In this document: positions 51,788-59,632 of the stretch, in pieces
How positions within the stretch are numbered: the first letter of the stretch is position 1
Layout: every line of letters starts with the position of its first letter
Source of the DNA: Virgibacillus dokdonensis
Lineage (GTDB): Bacteria; Bacillota; Bacilli; Bacillales; Amphibacillaceae
Assembly: GCF_900166595.1 (NCBI RefSeq)
Contig: NZ_LT745763.1
Coordinates: forward strand, 4,066,018-4,130,017
DNA length: 64,000 bases
Direction of reading: 5' to 3'
Notes under the pieces: generated by a model
The model's input: only the letters and a program-made list of their open reading frames with translations
What the model was told of the DNA's origin: nothing
The model's database searches: none
Made by a program: the position numbers and the translations under genes

Positions 51788-52275
51788 ACTTCTTGTTCAT
51801 AAAAATAACTTTTTACCACTTTGCCCCATTCGCAGTCAGACGATGATTTCATATGTACACAAGCACGCAATCGATCCAAAATAATATCCTCTATTCCAAT
51901 TACATAAACATGAAGATTATTCTCTAATTGTAACTCAATAACCTTGGCATCATCTGCATCTTCTAACATATCATTAGGAATCTCGATGCTAATCATCAAT
52001 TCCTTATGATACCAGTGCCGACCTTCTGATATAAACCCAGGGGATTTCAAATATCTGTCTGCAATTTTTCGCTGACTAAAAATAATGTCTATATCCGCTG
52101 TTGTATATTCACTTCGGGTATAAATTTCTACAGCTAACCCTCCAACACTAATTGGTTTCAATTTTTCTTGTTCAAATAACTTTGTAAGAATTGCTGTAGT
52201 TTGTAACATCTTCTCGAATTTTGATTTCCCTTTCAACTTAGATAGCTGAAATCTAGCATCTTCAATCGAACTCAT
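51788..52275 (-). pseudogene. Nucleotidyltransferase-like protein, 3' truncated
   Basis: The first 155 or so residues form a nucleotidyltransferase-like domain: ISVGGLAVEIYTRSEYTTAD followed by IDIIFS carries the G-G and D-x-D pattern, then DIILDRLRACVHMKSSSDCE. The frame formally continues to 51628, but that part runs antisense through the Dps gene end and its terminator and is not protein-like (Ser-rich runs). The native C-terminus is therefore lost at a junction near 51788. It overlaps its upstream partner gene by 14 bp. Similar pairs occur among AbiE-like toxin-antitoxin systems; that link is tentative. Confidence 0.65.
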
Positions 52276-52495
52276 AATACCACTTCCGTTCTGTGATATA
52301 TTTTACTTTCCCATTTTCCTCGGTCTTTTCCCAGCGTTTGACGCATAGTATATCCAGTATTTTCTGTTCATCGATGTCTCGTTTACGCATACGAACGATC
52401 CTTTCGCTTTTTCTATCCCTAGCAATGATTCGTTCTACATCAGATTTCCGACTCTCTATAAAATGGTTAAGATCATTTATGTTTAGTTTTTCCAT
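52262..52495 (-). CDS. Partner of the nucleotidyltransferase-like gene
   Basis: A 77-residue highly charged protein (VERIIARDRKSERIVRMRKR, then a KYITERKWYYEFD end) that I do not recognise. The start at 52495 is chosen because GAGGTG lies 6 bp upstream. It overlaps the following nucleotidyltransferase gene by 14 bp, so the two are translationally coupled. Size and position are those of an antitoxin or regulator in a two-gene module, but there is no recognisable DNA-binding motif. Confidence 0.6.
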   Translation of the reverse strand: MEKLNINDLNHFIESRKSDVERIIARDRKSERIVRMRKRDIDEQKILDILCVKRWEKTEENGKVKYITERKWYYEFD

Positions 52496-52621
52496 GTAGA
52501 GCACCTCAAAAAATATCCCCTCATTTTATTTCTGGCTTTTATAATCCAAAATAAATTTATTCTACCTTATTTTCTGTATCCTTCTTTTAGAATTGCACCC
52601 TTTACTTTAATAACTTTGGGT

Positions 52622-53053
52622 CTATTTATTTTTAATGTTATCAGAAAAAAGTTTGACAAGGAATAAAGCTACAACTGCTAATCGGTAACGTTTATCAAAT
52701 GTTAAAGAATCACAGTCTTTCATAAATTCATCTAATTCTATTTCATCTATTTTTGCATATAAAGCCAATGTTTCATTTGAAATTTGAAATTCTCCATTTA
52801 AGATTTCAATAATTGCTTTAACTCTTTCATCTGCTGTTACGAGAGTCATTCCGTCTGATAATAAACCAATCATTGACACAATATGCCCTTTTTGTTCGTG
52901 AGATAAATGTTCTAAATCATTTTTATGATTTGCAAATTCCATTACTGTTTTTTCATCAAGACCACTGATTAAACCAAAAGTGTAAGGGGTTATTTTATAG
53001 TCCTCAAGAATGATCTTTAAATCATCTCTTGGGTCTCCACTTTTTATATCCAT
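52622..53053 (-). CDS. HTH-like small protein, unknown
   Basis: A 143-residue helical acidic protein with two similar halves. Each has a pattern like ITPYTFGLISGLDEKTVMEF and ISNETLALYAKIDEIELDEF, which resembles weak HTH repeats, around a central LLSDGMTLVTADERVKAIIE. Proteins with this layout are frequent in Bacillus and have no known function. GGGAGGA lies before the ATG. The trace TTGCACCCTTTACTTTAATA of the dispersed repeat lies right after its 3' end at 52594. Confidence 0.6.
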   Translation of the reverse strand: MDIKSGDPRDDLKIILEDYKITPYTFGLISGLDEKTVMEFANHKNDLEHLSHEQKGHIVSMIGLLSDGMTLVTADERVKAIIEILNGEFQISNETLALYAKIDEIELDEFMKDCDSLTFDKRYRLAVVALFLVKLFSDNIKNK

Positions 53054-53258
53054 CGTTAAATCCTCCCGAAAGTATATCTTTATACAACATTAGTTCAAAT
53101 ACCAATTGTTTAAATTCCTTCTTGAAATAACCTTGTCATTTACATACAGAAAAGCACTATCGTTGTTGCGGTAATGCACCCTATAGCATAATAAGAAATT
53201 TGAATAAAAAATAACTTTATTCAAAGAATAAAATAAAGGACTTAAAGTGGAGGTAGCA

Positions 53259-53720
53259 ATGAAAAGATTTAACGTAATATTTATAGTTTGTTTAACGTTA
53301 ATTATTCTAATTGGATTTGATAAACAACAAAATTTGATATTCGCCAATATTAAAGTAGATATAAAAGATAATATTCTAAGATATGAAGTAATATTAAAAA
53401 CAGAAGATGGTTCACCAATCAAAAGTAATTTTGATTATCAAGGGCACAGAATCCAAGGTTTTGAATTAGCAGTTATACCAAACAAACCATTAGCACAACT
53501 TATGGAACTTGAGGATAATGGGTCAAAGTATACAAAGATGCTTCCACATTCGGGAGGAACTTCATCTCTTTCCGAAGATGAACTTCTTATATATGCTGAA
53601 TATGTTATTAAAAAAGGTTCCAACACGAATAAAATTAAGAAACTCGCAAGTGATGAGGCAACTTTATTTATCTTTGATGGTGCTAACAAAATAAAGGAAC
53701 TACCACTTGCAACGCAATAG
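53259..53720 (+). CDS. Small secreted protein, unknown
   Basis: A 153-residue exported protein. A lysine and a hydrophobic stretch (FNVIFIVCLTLIILIGF) act as signal peptide or anchor. The mature part (ANIKVDIKDNILRYEVILKT, DYQGHRIQGFELAVIPNKP) looks beta-rich. There is no lipobox cysteine in the usual place. The start at 53259 follows GGAGGTAGCA. It is a single gene with no close neighbours on the same strand. A partial dispersed repeat (AATGCACCCTATAGC) lies upstream near 53173. Confidence 0.65.
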   Translation: MKRFNVIFIVCLTLIILIGFDKQQNLIFANIKVDIKDNILRYEVILKTEDGSPIKSNFDYQGHRIQGFELAVIPNKPLAQLMELEDNGSKYTKMLPHSGGTSSLSEDELLIYAEYVIKKGSNTNKIKKLASDEATLFIFDGANKIKELPLATQ

Positions 53721-53878
53721 GTGATTACCTCCTATTGCGTTCCTAATTAGTCTTTTTAAACCACAGGCTCTGCCTGTGTGCAAACAAAACTTGTAGAGTT
53801 GTAACAGAAAAAATCTCCAAACGTTATAATAGAACTTGGCCGCCAAACCAAATTCAAATAACGAGAGGAGAGCAACTC

Positions 53879-54334
53879 ATGTCGAGTGACAATAGTTTAT
53901 CACACACAAGATGGAATTGTAAGTACCATATTGTGTTCATACCAAAATACAGAAGAAAGATTGTATACGGGAAATTAAGAAGAGATATCGGAGCTATACT
54001 TAGAAGATTGTGTGAAATGAAAGATGTGGAAATCATTGAAGCACATGCAATGCCAGATCATATCCACATGTTAGTGAAAATACCACCAAAGATGTCCGTA
54101 TCGTATTTTATGGGATATCTAAAAGGTAAGAGTTCTTTAATGATCCACGATAGACATGCCAATTTAAAATATAATCATGGAAATCGTATATTTTGGGCCA
54201 AAGGATATTACGTAAGTACGGTAGGCTTAAATGAAAAAACGATCGCCAAATATATTCGAGAGCAAGAAATGGAGGATCGTCTCCGAGACAACATGAGTAA
54301 ACGAGAATACGTGGATCCATTCAAAGATAAATAG
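53879..54334 (+). CDS. tnpA: IS200/IS605-family Y1 transposase
   Basis: A 151-residue single-strand transposase (HUH endonuclease). HNLVF-like start TRWNCKYHIVFIPKYRRKIV, HUH motif in MPDHIHMLVKIPP, and the catalytic tyrosine in FWAKGYYVSTVG are all present. The size is normal for IS200, and there is no tnpB companion. GAGAGGAG precedes the ATG. Such enzymes also act on REP-like hairpins in some bacteria, which is of interest given the hairpin repeats in this window. Confidence 0.93.
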   Translation: MSSDNSLSHTRWNCKYHIVFIPKYRRKIVYGKLRRDIGAILRRLCEMKDVEIIEAHAMPDHIHMLVKIPPKMSVSYFMGYLKGKSSLMIHDRHANLKYNHGNRIFWAKGYYVSTVGLNEKTIAKYIREQEMEDRLRDNMSKREYVDPFKDK

Positions 54335-54345
54335 AGAGTAAACGG

Positions 54346-54381
54346 TTGGGGGTCACTTTAGGGGTCACTTTAGGGGCCACT
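54346..54381 (+). repeat. Three tandem 12-bp repeats
   Basis: GGGGTCACTTTA, GGGGTCACTTTA and GGGGCCACTTTA follow each other directly, 12 bp after the tnpA stop. Confidence 0.8.
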
Positions 54382-54455
54382 TTAGTGGCTGTGTTGGTAA
54401 GATGCCCTTATAGGGCGAAACTAAAACCGCCGGTTCTACCGGCGGATATTTACTT

Positions 54456-54566
54456 TATAAAATCTAAATTAGAGATATAATTCCTTATTCAAGATAAGCC
54501 ACCCGTTAGTGCAATAAGAAAAGTGCCTTTTTAGTCAAAAATTTACACTTGAAATCACAAATAGAA
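54456..54566. repeat. Partial dispersed repeat
   Basis: TTCAAGATAAGCCACCCGTT, then AGTGCAATAAGAAAAGTGCC, a partial member of the dispersed family. It lies just beyond the 3' end of the gene at 54567. Confidence 0.5.
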
Positions 54567-54929
54567 TTATTTTAGACGGTTCTCCAAGGATTCGATTGCC
54601 AGTTTGATTGCAGTTAAACGACGCTCATTTAGTGTTTTTTGGGAACTACCTTCTTTTGCTTTTGCTATCTGTTTTTCTATAGATGGAATGATACCTTGTA
54701 GAATATCTTTAGAAGTCAAAATATCTTCTTCATCATAGGAAAATTCCCCCTTTTCCCAAGCGTCTTTGAGGCTCTCCAAACCAATTTTTACGGAATTCCG
54801 TCTCTTTTTAACAAGGGTTGTATTTGAACCTTTTTCTATCATACTATTATAAGCATTTGAAAGTTTGTTTAAAGTTGACTCCAATGATTTAATTGACAAA
54901 TCCTGGATTTCTCGACTAACATTCTTCAT
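54567..54929 (-). CDS. Small helical protein, unknown
   Basis: A 120-residue, nearly all-helical protein (IQDLSIKSLESTLNKLSNAY, and EKQIAKAKEGSSQKTLNERR). The two halves are weakly similar: each has a helix, a K/R-rich RRNSVKIGLESLK or RRLTAIKLAIESLE segment. This suggests an internal duplication. I do not recognise a family. The start chosen is the ATG at 54929, with GGAGG 7 bp upstream. It is a lone gene followed by a partial dispersed repeat. Confidence 0.65.
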   Translation of the reverse strand: MKNVSREIQDLSIKSLESTLNKLSNAYNSMIEKGSNTTLVKKRRNSVKIGLESLKDAWEKGEFSYDEEDILTSKDILQGIIPSIEKQIAKAKEGSSQKTLNERRLTAIKLAIESLENRLK

Positions 54930-55024
54930 ATGCAAACCTCCATCTTCATTTTATTGGTAATCCGTTTTGTAGAACAAAAGGTAAATAATTCTCCAATATA
55001 CATTTTACCCAAAACATAATTAAC

Positions 55025-55072
55025 CGTCTCCAACTCTTCTGCCAGTTAGTTTAAGTGAAACAATTCACAAAC
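55025..55072. repeat. Dispersed intergenic repeat, copy 7
   Basis: CAACTCTTCTGCCAGTTAG is followed by TTTAAGTGAAACAATTCACA. It is very close to copy 6 in the hairpin part. The rest of 54930-55205 has no gene. Confidence 0.65.
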
Positions 55073-55205
55073 TCCACCTATTGTTACGGAAATATCTTCC
55101 CAAACTGACAATGGTAAATAATAACAATTATTTCACCAAAAAAATTCCCTTTAGACAAATTATAACTAAAGGGGTATGACGATACAACGTTAAATTAAAT
55201 TTACT

Positions 55206-55433
55206 TTAAGCAATTTTTGCACAAAACACAAGAAAGATAATAATAAACGGAATTCCTAACACCCATATCCAAAACTCAACAGAGCCAACCATGCTCAAAT
55301 AAAATTCAGTATGCATAAACCACTGGAAAACAGCCAAAAATATTATCCCACAAATGGTAGAAAAAGTGATAAACAGTACTAGCAAAAACATAACTAATAC
55401 TGTTTTCTTCACCGCCCGAATCATAGCAACCAT
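55206..55433 (-). CDS. Small two-helix membrane protein
   Basis: A 75-residue protein with two long hydrophobic segments (about residues 11-36 and 50-72), separated by HTEFYLSMVGSVEFW. Its start overlaps by one base the stop of the ArpU-like gene, so it is co-translated as the last gene of the phage-like operon. Size and position could suit a small membrane effector, but nothing specific is recognisable. Confidence 0.6.
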   Translation of the reverse strand: MVAMIRAVKKTVLVMFLLVLFITFSTICGIIFLAVFQWFMHTEFYLSMVGSVEFWIWVLGIPFIIIFLVFCAKIA

Positions 55434-55912
55434 TACGAAAAACCTCTTTCACTAAATAAACCATATAGTTTTCTTCCCAGCATTTCTAAAGCTTCCTTTT
55501 TCAGCTCATAGTATCTTGTCTTTCCGATAAACAACTGAGGATAAATAACTTCATCACAGTATCTGGAACCATCATTACGCTTCTTCATGTACTTTAATTC
55601 AATTAATTTTTGTTCAGCTGGAGCAAGAGATTCCACTGCATATAATAATGTGTCTAACCATTCACTCGCTTGAACAGATTTTAGAGCAAATTGTTCTGTT
55701 TTACTATTGTTAAGATTTGATCCACCTGGTGTATCCGATATGACGGAAGTAATACTAGGTACGTGTGTTTTTTGCGACATTGCCTTTATTTTAAAATAAC
55801 GGTCTAACCAGTTTTCCTCTGCATATTCAATATAAAATTGCTGTTCATCTTTTAAAAATGATTCAATTTCTTCTTTCGTAAAAACTCCTTCAATTTCAGC
55901 AGCAAAATTCAT
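55433..55912 (-). CDS. ArpU/RinA-like phage transcriptional regulator
   Basis: A 159-residue protein of the ArpU/RinA-like group, small sigma-like regulators that in phages switch on late or packaging genes. The C-terminal half has the typical pattern SLAPAEQKLIELKYMKKR, then EVIYPQLFIGKTRYYELKKE and a helical end, a sigma-4-like HTH. Here it closes the early operon of a compact element and is followed only by a small membrane protein; no packaging gene follows. A weak AAAGGATGATGATAA precedes the start. Confidence 0.75.
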   Translation of the reverse strand: MNFAAEIEGVFTKEEIESFLKDEQQFYIEYAEENWLDRYFKIKAMSQKTHVPSITSVISDTPGGSNLNNSKTEQFALKSVQASEWLDTLLYAVESLAPAEQKLIELKYMKKRNDGSRYCDEVIYPQLFIGKTRYYELKKEALEMLGRKLYGLFSERGFS

Positions 55913-55928
55913 TTATCATCATCCTTTC

Positions 55929-56147
55929 TTATAAATGGAAATTTATATATTGCTTCATTTCAACTTCTTGTTCCTTTTCAATAGATGGATGATACTTTGA
56001 TAAAGAATGAAGTACCCAAGCTATTCGTTTAAAGCATTCAGAAGCACATTGTAAATCACCCTTTTCAACTGACTCTAATGCTTGACCTAAATTAGTATCG
56101 TAAAGATCCCACTCTTTCTGCTCAAAGTTTTTCATACTTAGTGTCAT
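55929..56147 (-). CDS. Small phage-like protein, unknown
   Basis: A 72-residue acidic, helical protein (LGQALESVEKGDLQCASECF). The start chosen is the ATG at 56147, behind AGGAGGTGATGAA. It is located in the early operon of the integrative element, 4 bp downstream of the preceding gene. I do not recognise a family. Confidence 0.65.
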   Translation of the reverse strand: MTLSMKNFEQKEWDLYDTNLGQALESVEKGDLQCASECFKRIAWVLHSLSKYHPSIEKEQEVEMKQYINFHL

Positions 56148-56151
56148 TTCA

Positions 56152-56403
56152 TCACCTCCTATGTGAAATGGCATTCAGTAAAGCGCTAATACGATCATAT
56201 AATGATTGTGGAGACGAATAACATTCATGCTGTTCATCAGATACTATCTCGTACATTCCATATCTATTTTTCGTTACTTTTAGTTTTGTTTCAGGAATTA
56301 ATAAAGAATGATTTACCTTTACACGCAATATATCTTCATAAATAGGATCATTTTCTTTCCCAAGATATTCATAAACATGCGTTTGTTCAATCGCATCATT
56401 CAT
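56152..56403 (-). CDS. Small phage-like protein, unknown
   Basis: An 83-residue protein that looks alpha/beta (KVNHSLLIPETKLKVTKNRY, EIVSDEQHECY). The start at 56403 follows AAGGAGGAACAAA; an upstream codon at 56427 is not preceded by such a site. It is part of the early operon of the element. Family unknown. Confidence 0.65.
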   Translation of the reverse strand: MNDAIEQTHVYEYLGKENDPIYEDILRVKVNHSLLIPETKLKVTKNRYGMYEIVSDEQHECYSSPQSLYDRISALLNAISHRR

Positions 56404-56442
56404 TTTGTTCCTCCTTCCACTTCTCATATCACTTTTTTAAAA

Positions 56443-56649
56443 CTATCTTACATGCTTCTCTTTTCTGACTGCTGGATTTTGAATTGCATACAACAGTTCA
56501 CCGATATATTTTGCTTCCTCGCTATTATTTCCGTAAAGTTGCTGCATAAATAGTTGATAGGATGAAAGTGCTTCACCAATAAAATGTGCCTCTGAATAAC
56601 TTGCGTGTATATTAATTTCCTTTTTATTAGTGCTATTTATAGCTTGCAA
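56443..56649 (-). CDS. Small phage-like protein, unknown
   Basis: A 68-residue protein with the pattern INIHASYSEAHFIGEALSSY, then NNSEEAKYIGELLYAIQNPA, consisting of helices that may form a hairpin. A TTG start at 56649 is chosen because GGGGAGG lies 7 bp upstream. It is in the same operon as its neighbours. Family unknown. Confidence 0.6.
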   Translation of the reverse strand: MQAINSTNKKEINIHASYSEAHFIGEALSSYQLFMQQLYGNNSEEAKYIGELLYAIQNPAVRKEKHVR

Positions 56650-56751
56650 AACGATACCTCCCCAAATTCTTTTAACCACATATATCGCATTTAACTATCC
56701 TTCAATGAATGCTATAATATCTATGAGTAAGTCGGGAACGTTGCAGAGATA

Positions 56752-56934
56752 CTAGGCATATCTTTTATTGTGACGTTCCTGTTCTATTAATCTTTTTTTA
56801 GTTTCTTCTGCCGTTGGTACATATTTGTCGCTAACAGCACTTTTATGCCTGTTCCACTCCATCCATTTATGTTCTGTGTCTTCTTGACTGTCCTTAGGGT
56901 CAAATACCATTACACTTTTCATTCCTTGCCACAT
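56752..56934 (-). CDS. Small charged protein, unknown
   Basis: A 60-residue polar protein (VFDPKDSQEDTEHKWMEWNR, ending KKRLIEQERHNKRYA). AAAGGAG lies 9 bp before the ATG, inside the end of the DnaC-like gene, so the two genes are coupled. Similar short proteins follow helicase loaders in phages. Function unknown. Confidence 0.65.
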   Translation of the reverse strand: MWQGMKSVMVFDPKDSQEDTEHKWMEWNRHKSAVSDKYVPTAEETKKRLIEQERHNKRYA

Positions 56935-57729
56935 TTAAAATCTCTCCTTTCGTCTATAACTTTCTCCTTCAAGTCGGATTGCTTTTGCTAAATCCATCAT
57001 CCGATCAATAATACGATTGCCATGATTCCCATATTTTTCAGTAAGCATTTTCTCAGAATAATTCGTAGAACAAATAACTGATTTATTGAGTCGCATATCG
57101 AATATCTTATACAACACATCAGATGCCCAACTTTCATGTCCATATTCGTTTGCTTTCACATATTCAGAGCCAATATCATCAAGTACCAACAAATCTAATT
57201 CATCTATCATTTGGAAAATCTGCATTTCGCTTATGCTAGAATCCGGACTGTATGTGTTCTTGATAAAATCGAATAAATCAGTGACCTTGATATAGAGCGT
57301 TTTATAACCTTGTTGCCGCAGCGTTTTCGTGATTGCAAAAGATAAATGGCTTTTCCCCAGACCACAATCTCCACTAAATAGAAGTGAATGAACACCATCA
57401 AAGGTTTTCACATATTTTATTGCTGCTTTTTTTGCTTCGGATTGCGACGTTTCTTTCGGTATATAGGAATCAATCGTTGCTTGTTTCAAATCATGTGTAA
57501 CTCGCTCAAAAGTTGCAATAAATCGTTTTTCTTTTAGTCTTTCTCTTTCTTCCTTTGTTGGTACGTTTAGCTCTTCTAATAACTGTTGTTCCATACAATG
57601 TTTACATGCTCCAAGAACACCTTTGGGAGTTTCATATAATTTGTATAGATTTCCGCATTGCTCACATTCCTTTTCACGACATTCTTTAAAAGGTAAAGAT
57701 TTTTTAAGCAGCGTTCCTATAGCTTCCAT
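56935..57729 (-). CDS. DnaC/DnaI-like helicase loader ATPase
   Basis: A 264-residue AAA+ protein. The N-terminal zinc site (CEQCGNLYKLYE, CKHC) is as in phage and Bacillus helicase loaders. Walker A FSGDCGLGKSH is near residue 120, Walker B LLVLDDIGSE near 180, sensor 1 ICSTNYS and an arginine-finger region NRIIDRMMD. It should load the host replicative helicase at the element's own origin. Its start overlaps nothing and follows GGGGGTG by 6 bp. It lies immediately downstream of the DnaD-like gene, the usual phage replication pair. Confidence 0.88.
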   Translation of the reverse strand: MEAIGTLLKKSLPFKECREKECEQCGNLYKLYETPKGVLGACKHCMEQQLLEELNVPTKEERERLKEKRFIATFERVTHDLKQATIDSYIPKETSQSEAKKAAIKYVKTFDGVHSLLFSGDCGLGKSHLSFAITKTLRQQGYKTLYIKVTDLFDFIKNTYSPDSSISEMQIFQMIDELDLLVLDDIGSEYVKANEYGHESWASDVLYKIFDMRLNKSVICSTNYSEKMLTEKYGNHGNRIIDRMMDLAKAIRLEGESYRRKERF

Positions 57730-57741
57730 CGATAACACCCC

Positions 57742-58551
57742 CTAAAATCTATCTCTATTCGGATCGTAATCTATTTGGCTTACAGCTTGCTTATTTCGGT
57801 TTTTGTGATTCTTATCGATTTCTTCAACGGTTAGTAAGGATTCGTTTTCCCAGTTTCTTAAGATGCCTTCCGTATATTTAAGTCGTCTAGCATCATTTTC
57901 ACAAGCAATATTTAATGCCTTTAAAATGACTTCACTGGGATCCTTAAATGATGAATCATCCAACCACAACAACAACTGTTTTTTTGCATGAATGTTATTT
58001 ACACCAAATCCGTTTTTATCCCAGAACTGAATAATCTGCGCTACGTCTTTATCTTGTTCTTGTTCTATTTCTATATCTTGTTCTTTATCTCTTTCTAGTT
58101 CTTCTTCTGTACCATCACGTGACGTCACGCTAACGTCAACTGTTTTATTTTCTAGTAATTGCTGCTTCTTTCTTTCGCGATACCTTTTGTTACGCTCTGC
58201 ATTCAACTTCCTTACACGGTCCATTCCTTCAACATTTTGATGCTTTTCCCAGTTCGAAATTCGAATAAATGAATCATCATCAATAAAGATCATCCCGAAC
58301 TCCCTTAGTGTTTTTAAAGCGAGCCTTACTGTATTGAGTGACCTATCAAATATAGTTGCAAGCATTTCCTCTGTATACGGGACATTTTCGTTCAAATAAA
58401 TATAACCGTTGGCATTTGTTCTCCCGGCCTGTGACAGAAGTTTAATCCAAATGATTAGAATGGTATCAGCCTCTGGAAGCTTCTCTATAAGTTTTATTTT
58501 TTCATCATCAAACATGGCAGTACTTAACTTAATCCATTTAATGTTGCCCAT
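57742..58551 (-). CDS. Phage replisome organizer (DnaD-like)
   Basis: A 269-residue protein opening with the replisome-organizer winged-helix domain (MGNIKWIKLSTAMFDDEKIK, ETILIIWIKLL-like LPEADTILIIWIKLLSQAG). A basic linker with NAERNKRYRERKKQQ and an acidic E/Q/D-rich spacer follow, then a C-terminal DnaD-like domain (IIQFWDKNGFGVNNIHAKKQ, LKYTEGILRNWENE). Such proteins bind an origin, often inside their own gene, and recruit the loader encoded next. A run of acidic repeats makes the spacer low-complexity. Confidence 0.88.
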   Translation of the reverse strand: MGNIKWIKLSTAMFDDEKIKLIEKLPEADTILIIWIKLLSQAGRTNANGYIYLNENVPYTEEMLATIFDRSLNTVRLALKTLREFGMIFIDDDSFIRISNWEKHQNVEGMDRVRKLNAERNKRYRERKKQQLLENKTVDVSVTSRDGTEEELERDKEQDIEIEQEQDKDVAQIIQFWDKNGFGVNNIHAKKQLLLWLDDSSFKDPSEVILKALNIACENDARRLKYTEGILRNWENESLLTVEEIDKNHKNRNKQAVSQIDYDPNRDRF

Positions 58552-58595
58552 TTTTTACCTCCAGAATTAAACAGGTTTAAATAATTTCAGGCAAT

Positions 58596-58805
58596 TTAGA
58601 TGCTTAATTCCCCTCCTACATACTCTTTTAGTAACTTTGGTGAGATATGGTATGTCCATTTACTAGACATTTGAATTGCAATACCAATTGGTAAAATATC
58701 TCGTTGTAATCCAATTCGAACAAATTGTTCAGATTTACCTAAAATCTTTGCTGCCTCAGAAACTTTAATATTCATGCTTTCTTTCTCATCAACACTTGTT
58801 TCCAA
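58596..58805 (-). CDS. Excisionase-like small HTH protein
   Basis: A 69-residue protein with a MerR/Xis-type HTH (NIKVSEAAKILGKSEQFVRI, GLQRDILPIG) and the wing-like KWTYHISPKLLKEYVG. Size and fold fit a recombination directionality factor or small activator. Its place right after the Cro-like gene and divergent from immR matches xis of ICEBs1. A TTG start at 58805 is chosen, with GGAGGG 6 bp upstream. Confidence 0.72.
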   Translation of the reverse strand: METSVDEKESMNIKVSEAAKILGKSEQFVRIGLQRDILPIGIAIQMSSKWTYHISPKLLKEYVGGELSI

Positions 58806-58836
58806 ATTAATCCCTCCAAACGAATTGTTTTACCTT

Positions 58837-59076
58837 TTATTCAGTTGATAATGCTGTGTCATAATAAAATACTTCATGGAAACTTAAATCGTTAAAGCTC
58901 CGCAGAACACCTGCAATAAACTTACCTCCCGGATTTCTCTTGCCATTCATAATTCGGTTAACAGTAGTTTGCGTAACTCCTACCTTATCCGCAAATTGAC
59001 TTTGAGAAATATCCTTGTCTTTCAAATATGCCTTCAAAAAGTCTAAATTAATTAAAATGACATTTACATCTTTCAA
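58837..59076 (-). CDS. Cro-like XRE-family repressor
   Basis: A 79-residue HTH protein. The XRE motif is KDISQSQFADKVGVTQTTVN, then RIMNGKRNPGGKF. It is encoded divergently from the CI/ImmR-like gene with an operator-like sequence between them, the classical arrangement of a lysis-lysogeny or excision switch. GGAGGG precedes the start by about 9 bp. As first gene of the minus-strand operon it probably controls replication and excision genes. Confidence 0.82.
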   Translation of the reverse strand: MKDVNVILINLDFLKAYLKDKDISQSQFADKVGVTQTTVNRIMNGKRNPGGKFIAGVLRSFNDLSFHEVFYYDTALSTE

Positions 59077-59089
59077 ATGAACCCTCCTT

Positions 59090-59103
59090 TTACCTTTTGG
59101 TAA
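59090..59103. promoter_or_regulatory. Operator-like inverted repeat in the genetic switch
   Basis: TTACC-TTTT-GGTAA is a perfect 5-bp inverted repeat between the divergent repressor genes. A related half-site (TTTTACCTTTTA) lies at 58829-58840. Confidence 0.5.
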
Positions 59104-59156
59104 TTATTTTTAGTAATATAAGTGTAGAAGGGTATCAGTGTTTAGGAGAGAAAACT

Positions 59157-59624
59157 ATGAGCAATCAATTTGGAGAATATCTAAAAGCAAAAAGGGATGA
59201 AAAAGGTTACACCATCAATCAACTTTCTTTGTATTCAGGTATTAGCGCTGCGCAATTGTCCAGAATCGAAAATGGAAAAAGAGGCATTCCCAAAGCCGAG
59301 AATATCCAAAAACTTGCGGAAGCACTATCCATTCCTTATGATGAAATAATGAGGGTGGCTGGTTATTACAAACCAAACAACACCAAGCAAGAGGAAGATC
59401 TTCCTGAGCTGTCAGATAAGGAAGAGCGTGATATAGCTAAGGATCTAGAAAAGATGATAAATAACTTATCTAATGATGATGCATACTCACAATTCGATGG
59501 AAGGGCGATAGATGAAATGGATAAAGAAGATAGAGAACTACTAATTGCTTCATTGGAAAATTCACTTCGCATGGCTAAACGAATGGCAAAACAAAAGTTT
59601 ACCCCCAACAAATATAAAAAATAA
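59157..59624 (+). CDS. ImmR/CI-like XRE-family repressor
   Basis: A 155-residue repressor with an N-terminal XRE HTH (YTINQLSLYSGISAAQLSRI, ENGKRGIPKAENIQKLAEAL) and an acidic helical C-terminal part with no autoprotease. It is followed after 8 bp by an ImmA/IrrE protease gene, so it is probably cleaved by that protease, as ImmR is by ImmA in ICEBs1. The start is the ATG at 59157 behind TTAGGAGAG. It should keep the element quiet. Confidence 0.85.
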   Translation: MSNQFGEYLKAKRDEKGYTINQLSLYSGISAAQLSRIENGKRGIPKAENIQKLAEALSIPYDEIMRVAGYYKPNNTKQEEDLPELSDKEERDIAKDLEKMINNLSNDDAYSQFDGRAIDEMDKEDRELLIASLENSLRMAKRMAKQKFTPNKYKK

Positions 59625-59632
59625 GGTATTCT

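Larger units (their letters stand above)
53745..54455 (+). mobile_element. IS200-like element
   Basis: A short stem-loop CACAGGC-TCT-GCCTGTG (53762-53778) at the left and CCGCCGGT-TCT-ACCGGCGG (54427-54445) at the right bracket a Y1 transposase gene, as in IS200/IS605 elements, which end in subterminal hairpins. Downstream of the gene the 12-bp unit GGGGTCACTTTA is repeated three times in tandem (54346-54381). Exact ends are not determined. Confidence 0.7.

Noticed and set aside
53090..53422. 110-codon minus-strand frame opposite the secreted protein gene
   Set aside because: It is antisense to a gene with a good ribosome binding site and signal peptide, and has no translation signals of its own.
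16743..55072. Calling the dispersed repeats integron attC sites
   Set aside because: Some copies contain TAACG...CGTTA arms, but the full attC architecture and an IntI-type integrase were not seen. Only a cassette-like hypothesis is kept.
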